From the NCBI RefSeq assembly GCF_030684675.1, contig NZ_JAUXXZ010000059.1:108378-172377 (forward strand): a stretch of DNA of 64,000 nucleotides, written 5' to 3'. The stretch is from Daejeonella sp. (GTDB taxonomy: Bacteria > Bacteroidota > Bacteroidia > Sphingobacteriales > Sphingobacteriaceae). Of the stretch, positions 54,578-64,000 are shown piece after piece. Under the pieces are notes generated by a model. It saw nothing but the letters and a program-made list of their open reading frames with translations. It was not told the DNA's origin and searched no databases. Made by a program: the position numbers and the translations under genes. How positions within the stretch are numbered: the stretch's first letter is position 1; each line of letters starts with the position of its first letter.

Positions 54578-55396
54578 TTATACCGCTACATTATTCTCTC
54601 TCAGGGCATCATTAAGAGAGGTTTTTTTATCTGTTGATTCTTTACGTTGACCAATGATCAGTGCACAGGGTACCTGATATTCACCAGCAGGGAATTTCTT
54701 GGTATAGGATCCCGGAATTACTACCGAACGGGAAGGAACAAATCCTTTGTATTCTATTGGTTCATCACCCGTAACGTCAATTATTTTAGTCGATGCTGTC
54801 AGAACAACATTTGCTCCTAAAACTGCCTCCTTTTGAACGTGAACACCTTCTACAACGATCGCTCTTGAACCAATGAAGCAATTATCCTCAATGATTACCG
54901 GAGAGGCTTGTACAGGCTCCAAAACACCACCGATTCCAACACCACCACTCAGGTGAACATGTTTTCCGATCTGAGCACATGAACCAACAGTAGCCCAGGT
55001 ATCAACCATGGTGCCTTCATCAACATAAGCTCCGATGTTTACATAGGATGGCATTAAGATTACCCCTTTTGCCAGGTGTGCACCATAACGCGCAATCGCA
55101 TGCGGCACAACCCTGACACCGGTTTCTTTGTAATCTGTCTTTAATTTCATTTTATCATGGAACACAAATGGTCCCACTTCGATTTCTTTCATCTCCCTGA
55201 TCGGGAAATAAAGAATCACTGCCTTTTTAACCCAGTCGTTAACATGCCAGCGATCACCGATTTGTTCGGCAACCCTGATTTCACCTTTATCCAGATGCTG
55301 AATTACACTTTCAATTGCAATTCTGTATTCTTTGAAATTGATGAGAGTGCGATCTTCCCAGGCACTTTCAATTAGTTTTTTATATTCGGAAACCAT
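54578..55396 (-). CDS. dapD: 2,3,4,5-tetrahydropyridine-2,6-dicarboxylate N-succinyltransferase
   Basis: 272 aa. Helical N-terminal domain, then a left-handed beta helix of hexapeptide repeats (about 110-235, GVILMPSYVNIGAYVDEGTM, GSCAQIGKHVHLSGGVGIGG). Catalyses the succinylase step of diaminopimelate/lysine synthesis for peptidoglycan. Divergent from the S4 gene 79 bp away. Confidence 0.95.
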   Translation of the reverse strand: MVSEYKKLIESAWEDRTLINFKEYRIAIESVIQHLDKGEIRVAEQIGDRWHVNDWVKKAVILYFPIREMKEIEVGPFVFHDKMKLKTDYKETGVRVVPHAIARYGAHLAKGVILMPSYVNIGAYVDEGTMVDTWATVGSCAQIGKHVHLSGGVGIGGVLEPVQASPVIIEDNCFIGSRAIVVEGVHVQKEAVLGANVVLTASTKIIDVTGDEPIEYKGFVPSRSVVIPGSYTKKFPAGEYQVPCALIIGQRKESTDKKTSLNDALRENNVAV

Positions 55397-55463
55397 ACTT
55401 TTAATTTAAAGCAAATTAAAGGATTTTTCTGCCAATTTTTCCATCCTTTCGTCAATTCTTACG

Positions 55464-55471
55464 TAATTTTG
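55464..55471 (+). promoter_or_regulatory. -7 promoter box of the S4-domain gene
   Basis: TAATTTTG ends 4 nt before the ATG at 55476. Third case of this exact spacing, predicting a leaderless mRNA. Confidence 0.6.
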
Positions 55472-55475
55472 AAGG

Positions 55476-55868
55476 ATGCAGGGATCTGAAAAATTACGCA
55501 TCGACAAATATTTATGGGCGATCCGCGCCTTTAAAACCCGTAGTATTTCTACAGAAGCCTGCAAATCAGGTAGAATAAAGCTTGATGGTAATAATCTGAA
55601 AGCCTCCCATATTGTGAAAATCGGAGAGGTATACACTGTTCAGAAAGGTAGTGATAAGAAGATCATAGAAGTTATAGCCCTATTGGATAGGAGGGTTGAT
55701 GCAAAGACCGCTGTTAATTTTTATAAAGATCTAACCCCCATTGAAGATACCCAGGCCTATAAATCAATGTTTCATACTGCTAACCTCAGCAGGGACAGAG
55801 GCACCGGCCGGCCAACGAAAAAGGATAGGAGGGAGATTGATGATTTGCAGGAGGGATGGTTCGATTGA
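55476..55868 (+). CDS. S4-domain RNA-binding protein (Hsp15/HslR-like)
   Basis: 130 aa. S4 domain over residues 6-60 (LRIDKYLWAIRAFKTRSIS, SGRIKLDGNNLKASHIVKIG), then a basic C-terminal tail with GTGRPTKKDRREID. Hsp15 in E. coli rescues stalled 50S subunits carrying peptidyl-tRNA. Its TGA stop lies inside the first unit of a heptad array. Confidence 0.88.
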   Translation: MQGSEKLRIDKYLWAIRAFKTRSISTEACKSGRIKLDGNNLKASHIVKIGEVYTVQKGSDKKIIEVIALLDRRVDAKTAVNFYKDLTPIEDTQAYKSMFHTANLSRDRGTGRPTKKDRREIDDLQEGWFD

Positions 55869-55935
55869 GTTGACAGTTGATAATTGACAAGGCAAGGACA
55901 GTTGACAGTTGAGAATTGACAATGGAAAGTTGACA
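55867..55935. repeat. GTTGACA-type heptad arrays after the S4 gene
   Basis: Two runs of in-register heptads: GTTGACA, GTTGATA, ATTGACA (from 55869) and, after a 4-bp phase change, GTTGACA, GTTGAGA, ATTGACA, ATGGAAA, GTTGACA (55901-55935). It starts on the stop codon of the S4 gene. Confidence 0.75.
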
Positions 55936-56007
55936 ATTTCCGCCTTTTTGAACGTCAGGGATGACGGTGGCAAGAAATTATGTCACAAGGAATTTTGATT
56001 ATCTATT

Positions 56008-56109
56008 ACGATTTTCCTTGTCTTGATTCTTGGCTCTTGGTTCTTGACTCAATCTAATTTAACGATTTCCCATGTCTTGATTCCTGGCTCCAGGTTCTTG
56101 AATCAAATC
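56008..56109. repeat. 54-bp tandem duplication of a five-heptad cassette
   Basis: Each copy begins ACGATTT, has a short variable link and then five in-register heptads of TCTTGAT/TCYTGGC type ending TCAATCT or TCAAATC. The heptads lie at 56021-56055 and 56075-56109; the repeat distance is exactly 54 bp. The copies differ at several positions while the phase is kept. Confidence 0.8.
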
Positions 56110-56131
56110 AAACAATTATTGCCCTGGTTGA

Positions 56132-56962
56132 TTATTCGCTTCTCCTGAAATTAAACACCGTCACCTCTGCCCTGGATCCCAGCCTGATTGGGATTCCGCT
56201 TGTGCCAATCCCTCTCGAAACGTATAGGTGGGGCAATTCGTCACGGTACCATCCGCTAACATATCTGCCGCTGCCATAAGGCCTGAAAGGTGCAAATCCA
56301 AACAGGTTAAGCTGTCCGCCATGGGTATGTCCTGAAAGCATAAGGTCTATTGGAATATCTTTCATCTGTGTTTGAATGATATCCCGGTGCTGCGGACAAT
56401 GGGTCATCACGACATGATAATCAGATTTCTGATAAAACTCCATCGCCATGTTGTAATCAGCTTTCCCCGCAACCAGGTCATCCATCCCCGAAACAGAAAT
56501 TGTGGTTTCCCCAAATGTATAAAGGAAGGAATGATTGACAATTAATTCGACTTTATGCTTTTTGTAAACATCAAGAAGTTCTAGTGGATGGACCTTCCAA
56601 CATTCCCAATTCCCCAGAATAGCTGTTTTTTGGATAGAGGGATCGAACATCGCCAGGTATTTGTCCAGGTTTTTTAAGCTTTTATTCCGGTCGATCACAT
56701 CCCCGGTAAAAAGAATTAGTTCAGGTTTTATCCTGTTTACAAGAGCAGCAAGTTCATTGTGTTTAGGCTGGATTCTGCGAAGGTGAAGGTCAGAGATTTG
56801 AAGGACTTTCAGGTTGCTGCCTTCCGGACTTGCATTCCCGATATAATATTCATTGAGTTCGATAAATACCTTTTCATACCAAAAGGCATCAATCGCGGTC
56901 ACACTCGTAATCAGTCCGATACTGCCCCAGATAAATTTCCTTCTACTGATCTTCTTCATCAA
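56132..56962 (-). CDS. Metallophosphoesterase (YkuE-like), Tat-type signal
   Basis: 276 aa. N-terminal SRRKFIWGS at residues 6-14 resembles a twin-arginine signal followed by a hydrophobic segment. Calcineurin-like motifs: ISDLHLRR near residue 55, FTGDVIDR near 85, LGNWE near 116, MTHCPQH near 184, SGHTHGGQ near 214, for two metal ions. YkuE-type enzymes act outside the cytoplasm on lipid A-type or other phosphoesters; substrate unknown. Overlaps the deaminase stop by 4 bp. Confidence 0.88.
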   Translation of the reverse strand: MMKKISRRKFIWGSIGLITSVTAIDAFWYEKVFIELNEYYIGNASPEGSNLKVLQISDLHLRRIQPKHNELAALVNRIKPELILFTGDVIDRNKSLKNLDKYLAMFDPSIQKTAILGNWECWKVHPLELLDVYKKHKVELIVNHSFLYTFGETTISVSGMDDLVAGKADYNMAMEFYQKSDYHVVMTHCPQHRDIIQTQMKDIPIDLMLSGHTHGGQLNLFGFAPFRPYGSGRYVSGWYRDELPHLYVSRGIGTSGIPIRLGSRAEVTVFNFRRSE

Positions 56963-57441
56963 TAGTTTGTTTTCATTGCTGAATGCTCCCAGAGTTCGAA
57001 GGCCGATTTTGCTTCTTCGTTCAATATCTGATGCATCGCTATTTTCCGCTTTTCTTTGTTCATTGCAATCTCATCATAAATGAAAGAGTCATTAAATCCG
57101 ATGTTTGCAGCATCATTCTTTGTATTGGCGTAATAAATAGAGTCAATTTGAGCCCAATAGATTGCACTGAGACACATCGGACAGGGTTCACAGCTTGTAT
57201 AAATCACACAGCCGCTCAGATCGAAGGTCTTTAACTTCCGGCAGGCCAGTCTGATCGCAGAAACCTCCGCATGGGCAGTCGGATCATTTTTGAGAGTTAC
57301 TTTGTTTGCACTTCTGGCTATTATTTTATTAGCCTTAACAAGCACAGCACCAAAAGGACCACCCAATGCTTTGCTGACGTTTTGTTCAGAAAGCCTGATG
57401 GCTATACGCATGAATTTATTATGTAGTTCGGTCTCTGACAT
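56959..57441 (-). CDS. Nucleoside/guanine deaminase of the cytidine deaminase-like family
   Basis: 160 aa. Zinc-binding HAEVSAIR near residue 57 and PCPMCLSAIYW near 86 provide His/Glu and two Cys. The C-terminal extension (NDSFIYDEIAMNKEKRKIAM) is more like guanine deaminase GuaD than tRNA adenosine deaminase TadA, so a purine-salvage role is the better guess. First gene of a two-gene minus-strand operon with the metallophosphoesterase. Confidence 0.85.
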   Translation of the reverse strand: MSETELHNKFMRIAIRLSEQNVSKALGGPFGAVLVKANKIIARSANKVTLKNDPTAHAEVSAIRLACRKLKTFDLSGCVIYTSCEPCPMCLSAIYWAQIDSIYYANTKNDAANIGFNDSFIYDEIAMNKEKRKIAMHQILNEEAKSAFELWEHSAMKTNY

Positions 57442-57492
57442 ATTCGTTCAATATCCTCAAAATCCTTTCATCTTCAAATTATTCTGAAAAAT

Positions 57493-57521
57493 AAAAACCC
57501 CGGCGATTGACCGGGGTTTTT
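57493..57521 (-). terminator. Terminator of the OmpH-like gene
   Basis: An 11-bp perfect stem AAAAACCCCGG with CCGGGGTTTTT, 7-nt loop, 27 bp downstream of the minus-strand gene's stop. Symmetric, so usable from both sides. Confidence 0.9.
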
Positions 57522-57547
57522 AAGAAAAAGAAGTTTTTAAACTATCC

Positions 57548-58141
57548 TTATTTTTTTTCTTTTTTATAATCTGCATTCAAGCCATCAACAACAGCCTTGG
57601 TTACATCCAGACTTTCGTCTGCGTATAATACTGCCGGGTTTGATTTTGAATAAGTAAGTACAATTTTATAGCCTTTTGACTTAGCATATCCTTTCAGATA
57701 ATCAGATACTTTATTGTATAATTTATCATTTTCAGCGGCCTCTTCGTTTGCCAGAGCATTACCTGCATTTTGATTATAGGTAGCAAGTTCCTGCTGCTTT
57801 CTTGCCAGACGTTCTTCAGTTGTAGCCCTTTGTTCAGCACTTAAATTGGCTGCACCTTGCTGATAAGAAGCAACTTCACGCTGAAAAGCCGTTCCTTTTG
57901 CAGTAAGATCTGCCTGTGCTTTCTTTGATTTTTCCTGAAATTTATCCCTTACGGCTTTGTAATAGTCATAATTACTTAGTAGAGAATCTGAATTTACGTA
58001 TACGATACCTTCTGCAGCAGCTGCTGAACTTGCGGCAACACTTCCTGTACTTTTAGTTTGTTCTTTATTACAGGATACTACTATTGCCGACAGTGTTAAA
58101 ATGATCGCTATTTTACTGATGCTTGTTATTAATTTCTTCAT
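57548..58141 (-). CDS. OmpH/Skp family lipoprotein
   Basis: 197 aa from the ATG at 58141. The frame is open 17 codons further, but that region contains the promoter box TATATTTG at 58163-58170, so the upstream ATG cannot be used from that promoter. Lipobox SAIVVSC near residue 22, then an Ala-rich linker and the long helical-hairpin Skp-like domain (VYVNSDSLLSNYDYYKAVRDKF to the C-terminus). Skp-like proteins hold outer-membrane proteins in the periplasm; here the protein is lipid-anchored. Confidence 0.85.
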   Translation of the reverse strand: MKKLITSISKIAIILTLSAIVVSCNKEQTKSTGSVAASSAAAAEGIVYVNSDSLLSNYDYYKAVRDKFQEKSKKAQADLTAKGTAFQREVASYQQGAANLSAEQRATTEERLARKQQELATYNQNAGNALANEEAAENDKLYNKVSDYLKGYAKSKGYKIVLTYSKSNPAVLYADESLDVTKAVVDGLNADYKKEKK

Positions 58142-58162
58142 AATTTTTAATAAAAATTTAAG

Positions 58163-58170
58163 CAAATATA
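58163..58170 (-). promoter_or_regulatory. -7 promoter box of the OmpH-like gene
   Basis: TATATTTG on the minus strand, 21 nt before the ATG at 58141. Confidence 0.6.
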
Positions 58171-58273
58171 AACTTTCATACCATTTTCTCAACCATTTAA
58201 TTTAGGATGCAAAAGGGCTAAACAAAAGCCCTGTTAATTTATCCACAATGTAGCAAAATCCATCTAAAATGGT

Positions 58274-58281
58274 TATTTTTG
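58274..58281 (+). promoter_or_regulatory. -7 promoter box of gyrB
   Basis: TATTTTTG, 22 nt before the ATG at 58304. A weaker GATCTTTG overlaps just downstream. Confidence 0.5.
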
Positions 58282-58297
58282 ATCTTTGTTGTAATAA

Positions 58298-60262
<1,965 letters not shown>

Positions 60263-60285
60263 TTCAATTCAGGAGTAGGAATATA

Positions 60286-60318
60286 AAAAAGCCCTCCACT
60301 TATTGTGGAGGGCTTTTT
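60286..60318. terminator. Bidirectional terminator between gyrB and the convergent secreted-protein gene
   Basis: A 14-bp perfect stem AAAAAGCCCTCCAC with GTGGAGGGCTTTTT around a 5-nt loop. The stop codon of the minus-strand gene (60300-60302) lies in the loop, so its last codons form one arm. Confidence 0.9.
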
Positions 60319-61181
60319 GGTTCAGGGGCATATCGTAAATAGACCACTGCACTAACTTCCTTGGTCGATCGTATCAATACCTGGTGTTCCTTAACACCAT
60401 CATAAATTCTCAGATTTGAAGTGTTAGGAGGGATCTTGCCCAAATTTTCGGCATAGAGAATAATCTCATGTAGTTCCTGGTTTCTGTTTAAGCGAAGTGT
60501 ATGGTTTGTAGGCTTATTCACAATAAGCTGATTCCTGATAAATGGCCGTCGGTTATGATAGACAGATATAATATCTCCATCCTCCCGCAAATAATCTTTT
60601 AGTTCAAGCCTGACTACATTTTCAGTTATCTCAATTACAATCGGCCGGGCTAGTTTGGTTTGCAGGAACACATTCGGATCCCTGGCATCCAGCAAAATAC
60701 TGGTAAGATAGTTTTGAGGTATGTTCTGCTTGTTTGCATCCGTAAAGCGTTGCAGGTATACATTTCCGGGATAGCAGGGCAATGAATTTTCCCCGGCGCC
60801 GGTAAATGTACCGGTCAGATTATCAATACCTTCCTCCTTGCTCAGGTTGAGTTTAAGGTCTTTAATACATAAAAATCGGGCAGTGTCACTTGGGATTTTG
60901 GAGTATAATATCTTTAGTTCATTGATTCTCAGGTTACCTTTATTGATCACGCCGATAAAGTCCAGGATACCTTCAGCCCGGAGTGGATTATCACGATAGA
61001 TATAGGCCTTCCCGTTAACTATATTATTATCCTGCTCCTTCACATGCAAAATGTAGTTCACATTCAGGGTTCTGATATGTTGAAGATCGGTGTCCATATA
61101 CCCTAGCCATACCCCTTTGAAATCCTGTGTAAAGCCTGAAAATGGAGCGAATAAAAGTAGAAGTATGAGGGAATATTTCAT
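60300..61181 (-). CDS. Secreted protein of unknown function, paralog A
   Basis: 293 aa with a signal peptide (1-18, ending GFTQ). After cleavage it starts DFKGVWLGYMDTD. A conserved C-terminal block contains DYLREDGDIISVYHNRRPF near 196, ILYAENLGKIPPNTSNLRIYDG near 241 and AVVYLRYAPE at the end. The downstream gene is a paralog with the same blocks (AENLGLIPPNTS). I do not recognise the family. The C-terminal half looks like two beta-sandwich modules. The stop codon is inside the gyrB terminator loop. Confidence 0.7.
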   Translation of the reverse strand: MKYSLILLLLFAPFSGFTQDFKGVWLGYMDTDLQHIRTLNVNYILHVKEQDNNIVNGKAYIYRDNPLRAEGILDFIGVINKGNLRINELKILYSKIPSDTARFLCIKDLKLNLSKEEGIDNLTGTFTGAGENSLPCYPGNVYLQRFTDANKQNIPQNYLTSILLDARDPNVFLQTKLARPIVIEITENVVRLELKDYLREDGDIISVYHNRRPFIRNQLIVNKPTNHTLRLNRNQELHEIILYAENLGKIPPNTSNLRIYDGVKEHQVLIRSTKEVSAVVYLRYAPEPKSPPQ

Positions 61182-61190
61182 AGATAATCC

Positions 61191-62102
61191 TTATTTACTG
61201 GTCTTTGCTTTTTTTTCTTGCGGTTTATATCTTAAATATATAGCGGCAGTTTTTTGTTTATCAGATACGATCATTACCCTGTGTTTGGTTTCGCCGTCAA
61301 TTAAAATAAGTTCTGAGGTATTTGGTGGTATCAGGCCAAGATTCTCAGCATACAGGAGCAGCTCATGAACTACGATCCGCTTATCAATACTGAATTTAAT
61401 CAGAGCGGGCCTTTTTGAGATCTGAATTTTTTTTACCAGAATTTTCCGGTTAAGGTAAACCGATATCGTATCATTATCCGGTTTTAGATAATCCAGTAAC
61501 TGAATCTGCAGATCGGCATTATGAACCTCGATTTCTGTTACTTTTTTTGGTTCAGTTTCGAGAAATTTTGAGTTAAAATCTACTAAAACCGGAGCTGCCT
61601 GTTCCGGATTCTGGGCTAAAGTATTGATCACAGAGTCTTTACGTTGCTCCAGAAATGTATTGAGACCCTCAATCGATTTGGATAGGATTACCTTGCCAGG
61701 GATGCAAACTTCGCTGGAATCATTCTTGCTGATCCCGCTCCAGGTTCCCTCCAGATATTCATAAGCACCATCGTTGCGATAAGCCAGATCGAATTTTTTT
61801 ATGCATGCAACCCAATCCCATGGGACAAAATCTTCACGTATCCAGTCGATACTTTCATAAAGTCTGATGCTGTCACGATCTACCTTGCCTGAAAGTCCAA
61901 TGCGTATCCTGACCGAATTATCTTTAAAAGAATAGGAATCACCCCAGATATTTTTTCTCTGACTAAGGTTTAATTGGAGGTCATAAAGTTCACTATATCC
62001 ACCGGGACCCTGGGTAATTTTGCCAAACCATTTCCCGCTTATATTCTGAGCCAGAATATCCTGTGTAAGGATTGATAAGAAAATGAGCAGGAAGCATTTC
62101 AT
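61191..62102 (-). CDS. Secreted protein of unknown function, paralog B
   Basis: 303 aa with a signal peptide (1-18, ending DILA). Mature start NISGKWFGKI parallels KGVWLGYM in paralog A. Shared blocks are DYLKPDNDTISVYLNRKIL near 205, LLYAENLGLIPPNTSELILIDG near 250 and AAIYLRYKPQ. Lies 9 bp upstream of paralog A, so they are co-transcribed tandem duplicates. Middle regions differ and include a Cys-containing EVCIPGKVILSKS near 139, matching LPCYPGNVYLQRF in the other. Function unknown. Confidence 0.7.
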   Translation of the reverse strand: MKCFLLIFLSILTQDILAQNISGKWFGKITQGPGGYSELYDLQLNLSQRKNIWGDSYSFKDNSVRIRIGLSGKVDRDSIRLYESIDWIREDFVPWDWVACIKKFDLAYRNDGAYEYLEGTWSGISKNDSSEVCIPGKVILSKSIEGLNTFLEQRKDSVINTLAQNPEQAAPVLVDFNSKFLETEPKKVTEIEVHNADLQIQLLDYLKPDNDTISVYLNRKILVKKIQISKRPALIKFSIDKRIVVHELLLYAENLGLIPPNTSELILIDGETKHRVMIVSDKQKTAAIYLRYKPQEKKAKTSK

Positions 62103-62153
62103 ACCTTTATTTTAAATCAAGTTAATGATTTTTAAAGGTTTTAATACAGTCCT

Positions 62154-62582
62154 TTAACGAAAAAGTTTTAAGTGCAGTTTTTTGTAATTGATAATTGCTT
62201 TATAGCGCTGTAGAATATCACCGCCCAAAACTCCAATTACAGGCGGAAGGTTCAGGCTTGAATAAGCATGGCTTATCGTGCTGAGGTCGAGCACGGCAGC
62301 TTCGAAATTCTTTAATTTAAATTTTCCGATTTTCAAAACAGAAAGAATTATTGTATGGCTTTCCATGCTGTTCGTCCCCAAACCGGTAGATAAAAGCTCT
62401 GAATTCATTAATTCAGCATCTTTCATATGTTTTTCGATCACGGTTTTATCAAAAACTGTTTTCGAAGCCCCGGTATCGAGCACCACATTAAAGGATTGCC
62501 CGAAAACAACAACTTCCACCAATAGGTGGAAGCCGTCGTCGTGTAAATTTACCAGTTCTAAAGGAACTCTTGTTTCGCTCAT
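62154..62582 (-). CDS. Retropepsin-like aspartic protease
   Basis: 142 aa, one domain. Catalytic VVLDTGASKTVF near residue 33, hydrophobic VIGVLGGDIL near 113 forming the flap-side motif, and INYKKLHLKLF at the end. Retropepsin-like proteins work as homodimers. No signal peptide, so cytoplasmic. 7 bp downstream of mdh on the minus strand and probably co-transcribed; substrate unknown. Confidence 0.85.
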   Translation of the reverse strand: MSETRVPLELVNLHDDGFHLLVEVVVFGQSFNVVLDTGASKTVFDKTVIEKHMKDAELMNSELLSTGLGTNSMESHTIILSVLKIGKFKLKNFEAAVLDLSTISHAYSSLNLPPVIGVLGGDILQRYKAIINYKKLHLKLFR

Positions 62583-62589
62583 TAAGCGT

Positions 62590-63528
62590 TTAGATAAGGT
62601 TAGAATCTCTGAGAACCTGATTCATATTTCTTACTGCATCTGCACTCTTGTTAAACTCAGCCTGCTCAGCATCAGAAAGTTTGAAGTCAAGGATTTTTTC
62701 CCATCCGTTTTTGCCAATGATAACCGGAACAACAAGAGAGATATCTTTCTGTCCGTATTCACCGTCAAGGGCGACACCGCAGGAAATCAATTTTTTCTCA
62801 TCACGTACAATACTTTCAACCATTGCAGCTGTACCCGCTCCCGGTGCATACCATGCTGAAGTGCCAATCAGTTTTGTTAAAGTAGCGCCACCAACCATGG
62901 TTGAAGAAACTACTCTTTCCTGCTGCTCTTTAGTTAATAATTGAGTAACCGGAATGCTGTTCCAGGTAGCATGATTGATTAAAGGGATCATGGTCGTATC
63001 ACCGTGTCCGCCGATAACCACTGCATTTAAATCTGCAGGTGAACAACCCAGTTCTACGCTCAGGTAATATTTGAACCTTGCAGAATCCAATGCTCCACCC
63101 ATTCCCAGAATTTTATTCTTTGGAAGACCTGAAGTTTGAAGTGTAAGGTAATTCATGGTGTCCATTGGGTTCGAAACCACAATGATGATGGTATTTGGAG
63201 AGTGTTTCAGGATATTTTCTGTAACGCTCTTTACAATGTTTGCATTGGTGCCGATCAACTCCTCACGGGTCATTCCCGGTTTACGTGGCAATCCAGAAGT
63301 AATTACAACCACTTCAGATCCTGCAGTAGCAGCATAATCATTAGTTACACCTTTGATTTTAGTATCAAAACCCAAAAGGGCTGAAGTCTGCATCATGTCG
63401 ATCGCTTTACCTTCAGCAAAACCTTCTCTGATGTCTAGTAAAATAAGTTCTTCTGCTAATTCTTTTCTGGCGATGTTATCAGCACAGGTTGCACCTACTG
63501 CACCGGCTCCTACAACTGTAATTTTCAT
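62590..63528 (-). CDS. mdh: Malate dehydrogenase
   Basis: 312 aa of the LDH-like type. NAD-binding GAGAVGATCADNIA near residue 7, GLPRKPGMTREELIGTNA near 79, substrate-binding R residues and the catalytic HGD motif in VVIGGHGDTTMIP near 171. Oxidises malate to oxaloacetate in the TCA cycle. An 18-bp perfect palindrome lies about 40 bp upstream of the start. Confidence 0.95.
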   Translation of the reverse strand: MKITVVGAGAVGATCADNIARKELAEELILLDIREGFAEGKAIDMMQTSALLGFDTKIKGVTNDYAATAGSEVVVITSGLPRKPGMTREELIGTNANIVKSVTENILKHSPNTIIIVVSNPMDTMNYLTLQTSGLPKNKILGMGGALDSARFKYYLSVELGCSPADLNAVVIGGHGDTTMIPLINHATWNSIPVTQLLTKEQQERVVSSTMVGGATLTKLIGTSAWYAPGAGTAAMVESIVRDEKKLISCGVALDGEYGQKDISLVVPVIIGKNGWEKILDFKLSDAEQAEFNKSADAVRNMNQVLRDSNLI

Positions 63529-63566
63529 TTTATGATTTGTTTTTAATTTGAGATCGGACCTATTTG

Positions 63567-63584
63567 AGATTTTAATTAAAATCT
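63567..63584. promoter_or_regulatory. Perfect 18-bp palindrome upstream of mdh
   Basis: AGATTTTAATTAAAATCT is fully self-complementary, 39-56 bp upstream of the mdh ATG. Candidate operator; it could also act as a hairpin in the mdh leader. Confidence 0.45.
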
Positions 63585-63786
63585 GCCTTTTTCTTGTTCA
63601 AAAACGCCTTTGCCGGCAGCTTTGAATTGACAAGCCGAAGATAGATAATTCAATCTTTTTTATGAAATTATTAGTGCTTGTTGTGTAAGTTTTTTGTTTC
63701 TAAAACAAAGGGTAGGGTTGAAAATATTTTCGAATAAAATCTGCTTGTAGGTTTTTCTTTGAATTCAGTTAGGATCTGTTTCTAAT

Positions 63787-63842
63787 GACCCTGAAGGGGT
63801 CGAATGTATTGGAAATTTTCACATACGACCCCTTCAGGGTCG
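63787..63842. repeat. REP-like inverted repeat GACCCTGAAGGGGTCG
   Basis: Arms at 63787-63802 and 63826-63842, extended by TGT/ACA inward, around an AT-rich loop. Each arm is itself near-palindromic (GACCC...GGGTC). A truncated third arm starts at about 63871. Such palindromes occur widely as intergenic elements in Bacteroidota, but copy number cannot be judged here. Confidence 0.65.
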
Positions 63843-64000
63843 AAAACAATGTTTTATAACGTTTCTATAAACATACGACCACCTTCCTTTAGATTAGTAA
63901 TCTCTAAGAAAGAGTGGTTATTGTTATTGTAGGATTTTCTTTTTGCTTCTTTTTCTTTTGTTAATAACTGAAATTTATGTGTAAAAGTTAACACTGACAG

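Larger units (their letters stand above)
63529..64000. other. 472-bp region upstream of mdh to the window edge
   Basis: No credible gene. Holds an 18-bp palindrome (63567-63584), an inverted repeat with GACCCC/GGGGTC arms (63787-63842) and a decayed half-copy starting ACATACGACC at about 63871. A near-consensus -7 box (TATCTTCG) lies on the minus strand near 63637. Confidence 0.55.

Noticed and set aside
58142..58192. Upstream ATG (58192) for the OmpH-like gene
   Set aside because: It precedes the likely promoter, and the 17 extra residues would spoil the lipoprotein signal peptide.
63787..63842. GACCCC/GGGGTC hairpin as the mdh terminator
   Set aside because: It lies upstream of mdh, and the arms lack a T run.

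Overview
The window is a chromosomal segment of a Bacteroidota bacterium, most likely of the order Sphingobacteriales (Pedobacter-like). The grounds are the gldA-gldF-gldG-dnaN order, a dimeric-type glycyl-tRNA synthetase, a SusC/TonB-type receptor with a carboxypeptidase-like N-terminal domain, an OlsF-type aminolipid synthase, and repeated TAnnTTTG promoter boxes (the Bacteroidota -7 element), with almost no Shine-Dalgarno sequences. I see no insertion sequence, prophage, CRISPR array, rRNA, plasmid function or known defence system. The content is mainly housekeeping and core-genome.

Layout. 1-2.8 kb (minus): a flippase-like membrane protein (cut by the window edge), a GT2 and an ArnT-like glycosyltransferase form an overlapping envelope-glycan operon, followed by an L,D-transpeptidase-fold gene. 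3.7-4.2 kb is non-coding and repeat-rich. 4.2-10.4 kb: glyS, then gldAFG and dnaN. 10.5-13.7 kb: a DUF4397 lipoprotein, two tandem DedA proteins and a zinc phospholipase C/S1-P1-like protein. 14-20.8 kb: rpsT, radC, pheT, a small coiled-coil gene, zapA, a predicted 6S RNA, rny and an Mpo1-like gene. 20.8-25.8 kb: a DUF6428 gene with an ArsR-like operator, and a TonB receptor/lipoprotein pair with matching promoter architecture. 25.8-34.7 kb: a transglutaminase-like protein, olsF-type acyltransferase, helix-hairpin-helix protein, apt, acyl-CoA dehydrogenase, a decayed hybrid histidine kinase, rpsU and a Xer recombinase. 34.8-48.7 kb: hpf, then tRNA Thr-Tyr-Gly-Thr, tuf, tRNA-Trp, secE, nusG, rplKAJL and rpoBC. 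The order Thr-Tyr-Gly-Thr-tuf matches the E. coli thrU-tyrU-glyT-thrT-tufB operon. 48.7-57.4 kb: DUF3467, a K+ channel, a minus-strand group with tRNA maturation enzymes (TsaC, CCA-adding enzyme, MiaA), dapD, an S4 protein, a metallophosphoesterase and a deaminase. 57.5-63.5 kb: OmpH-like lipoprotein, gyrB, two paralogous secreted proteins, a retropepsin-like protein and mdh.

The most unusual feature is not a gene. Many intergenic regions are filled with strict 7-bp tandem arrays. Each locus has its own heptamer. Several arrays begin on the stop codon of the upstream gene, and several are followed by the complementary heptamer array, which ends at or within a few bases of the next start codon. 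They occur inside the most conserved operons (nusG-rplK, rpoB-rpoC, tRNA-Tyr/tRNA-Gly) as well as around pheT, rny and the S4 gene. A second theme is promoter geometry: three genes carry the -7 box exactly 4 nt before the ATG, which predicts leaderless mRNAs. A third is a near-duplicate promoter/leader shared by rpsU and the tRNA-tuf operon, the latter with a 13-codon mini-ORF.
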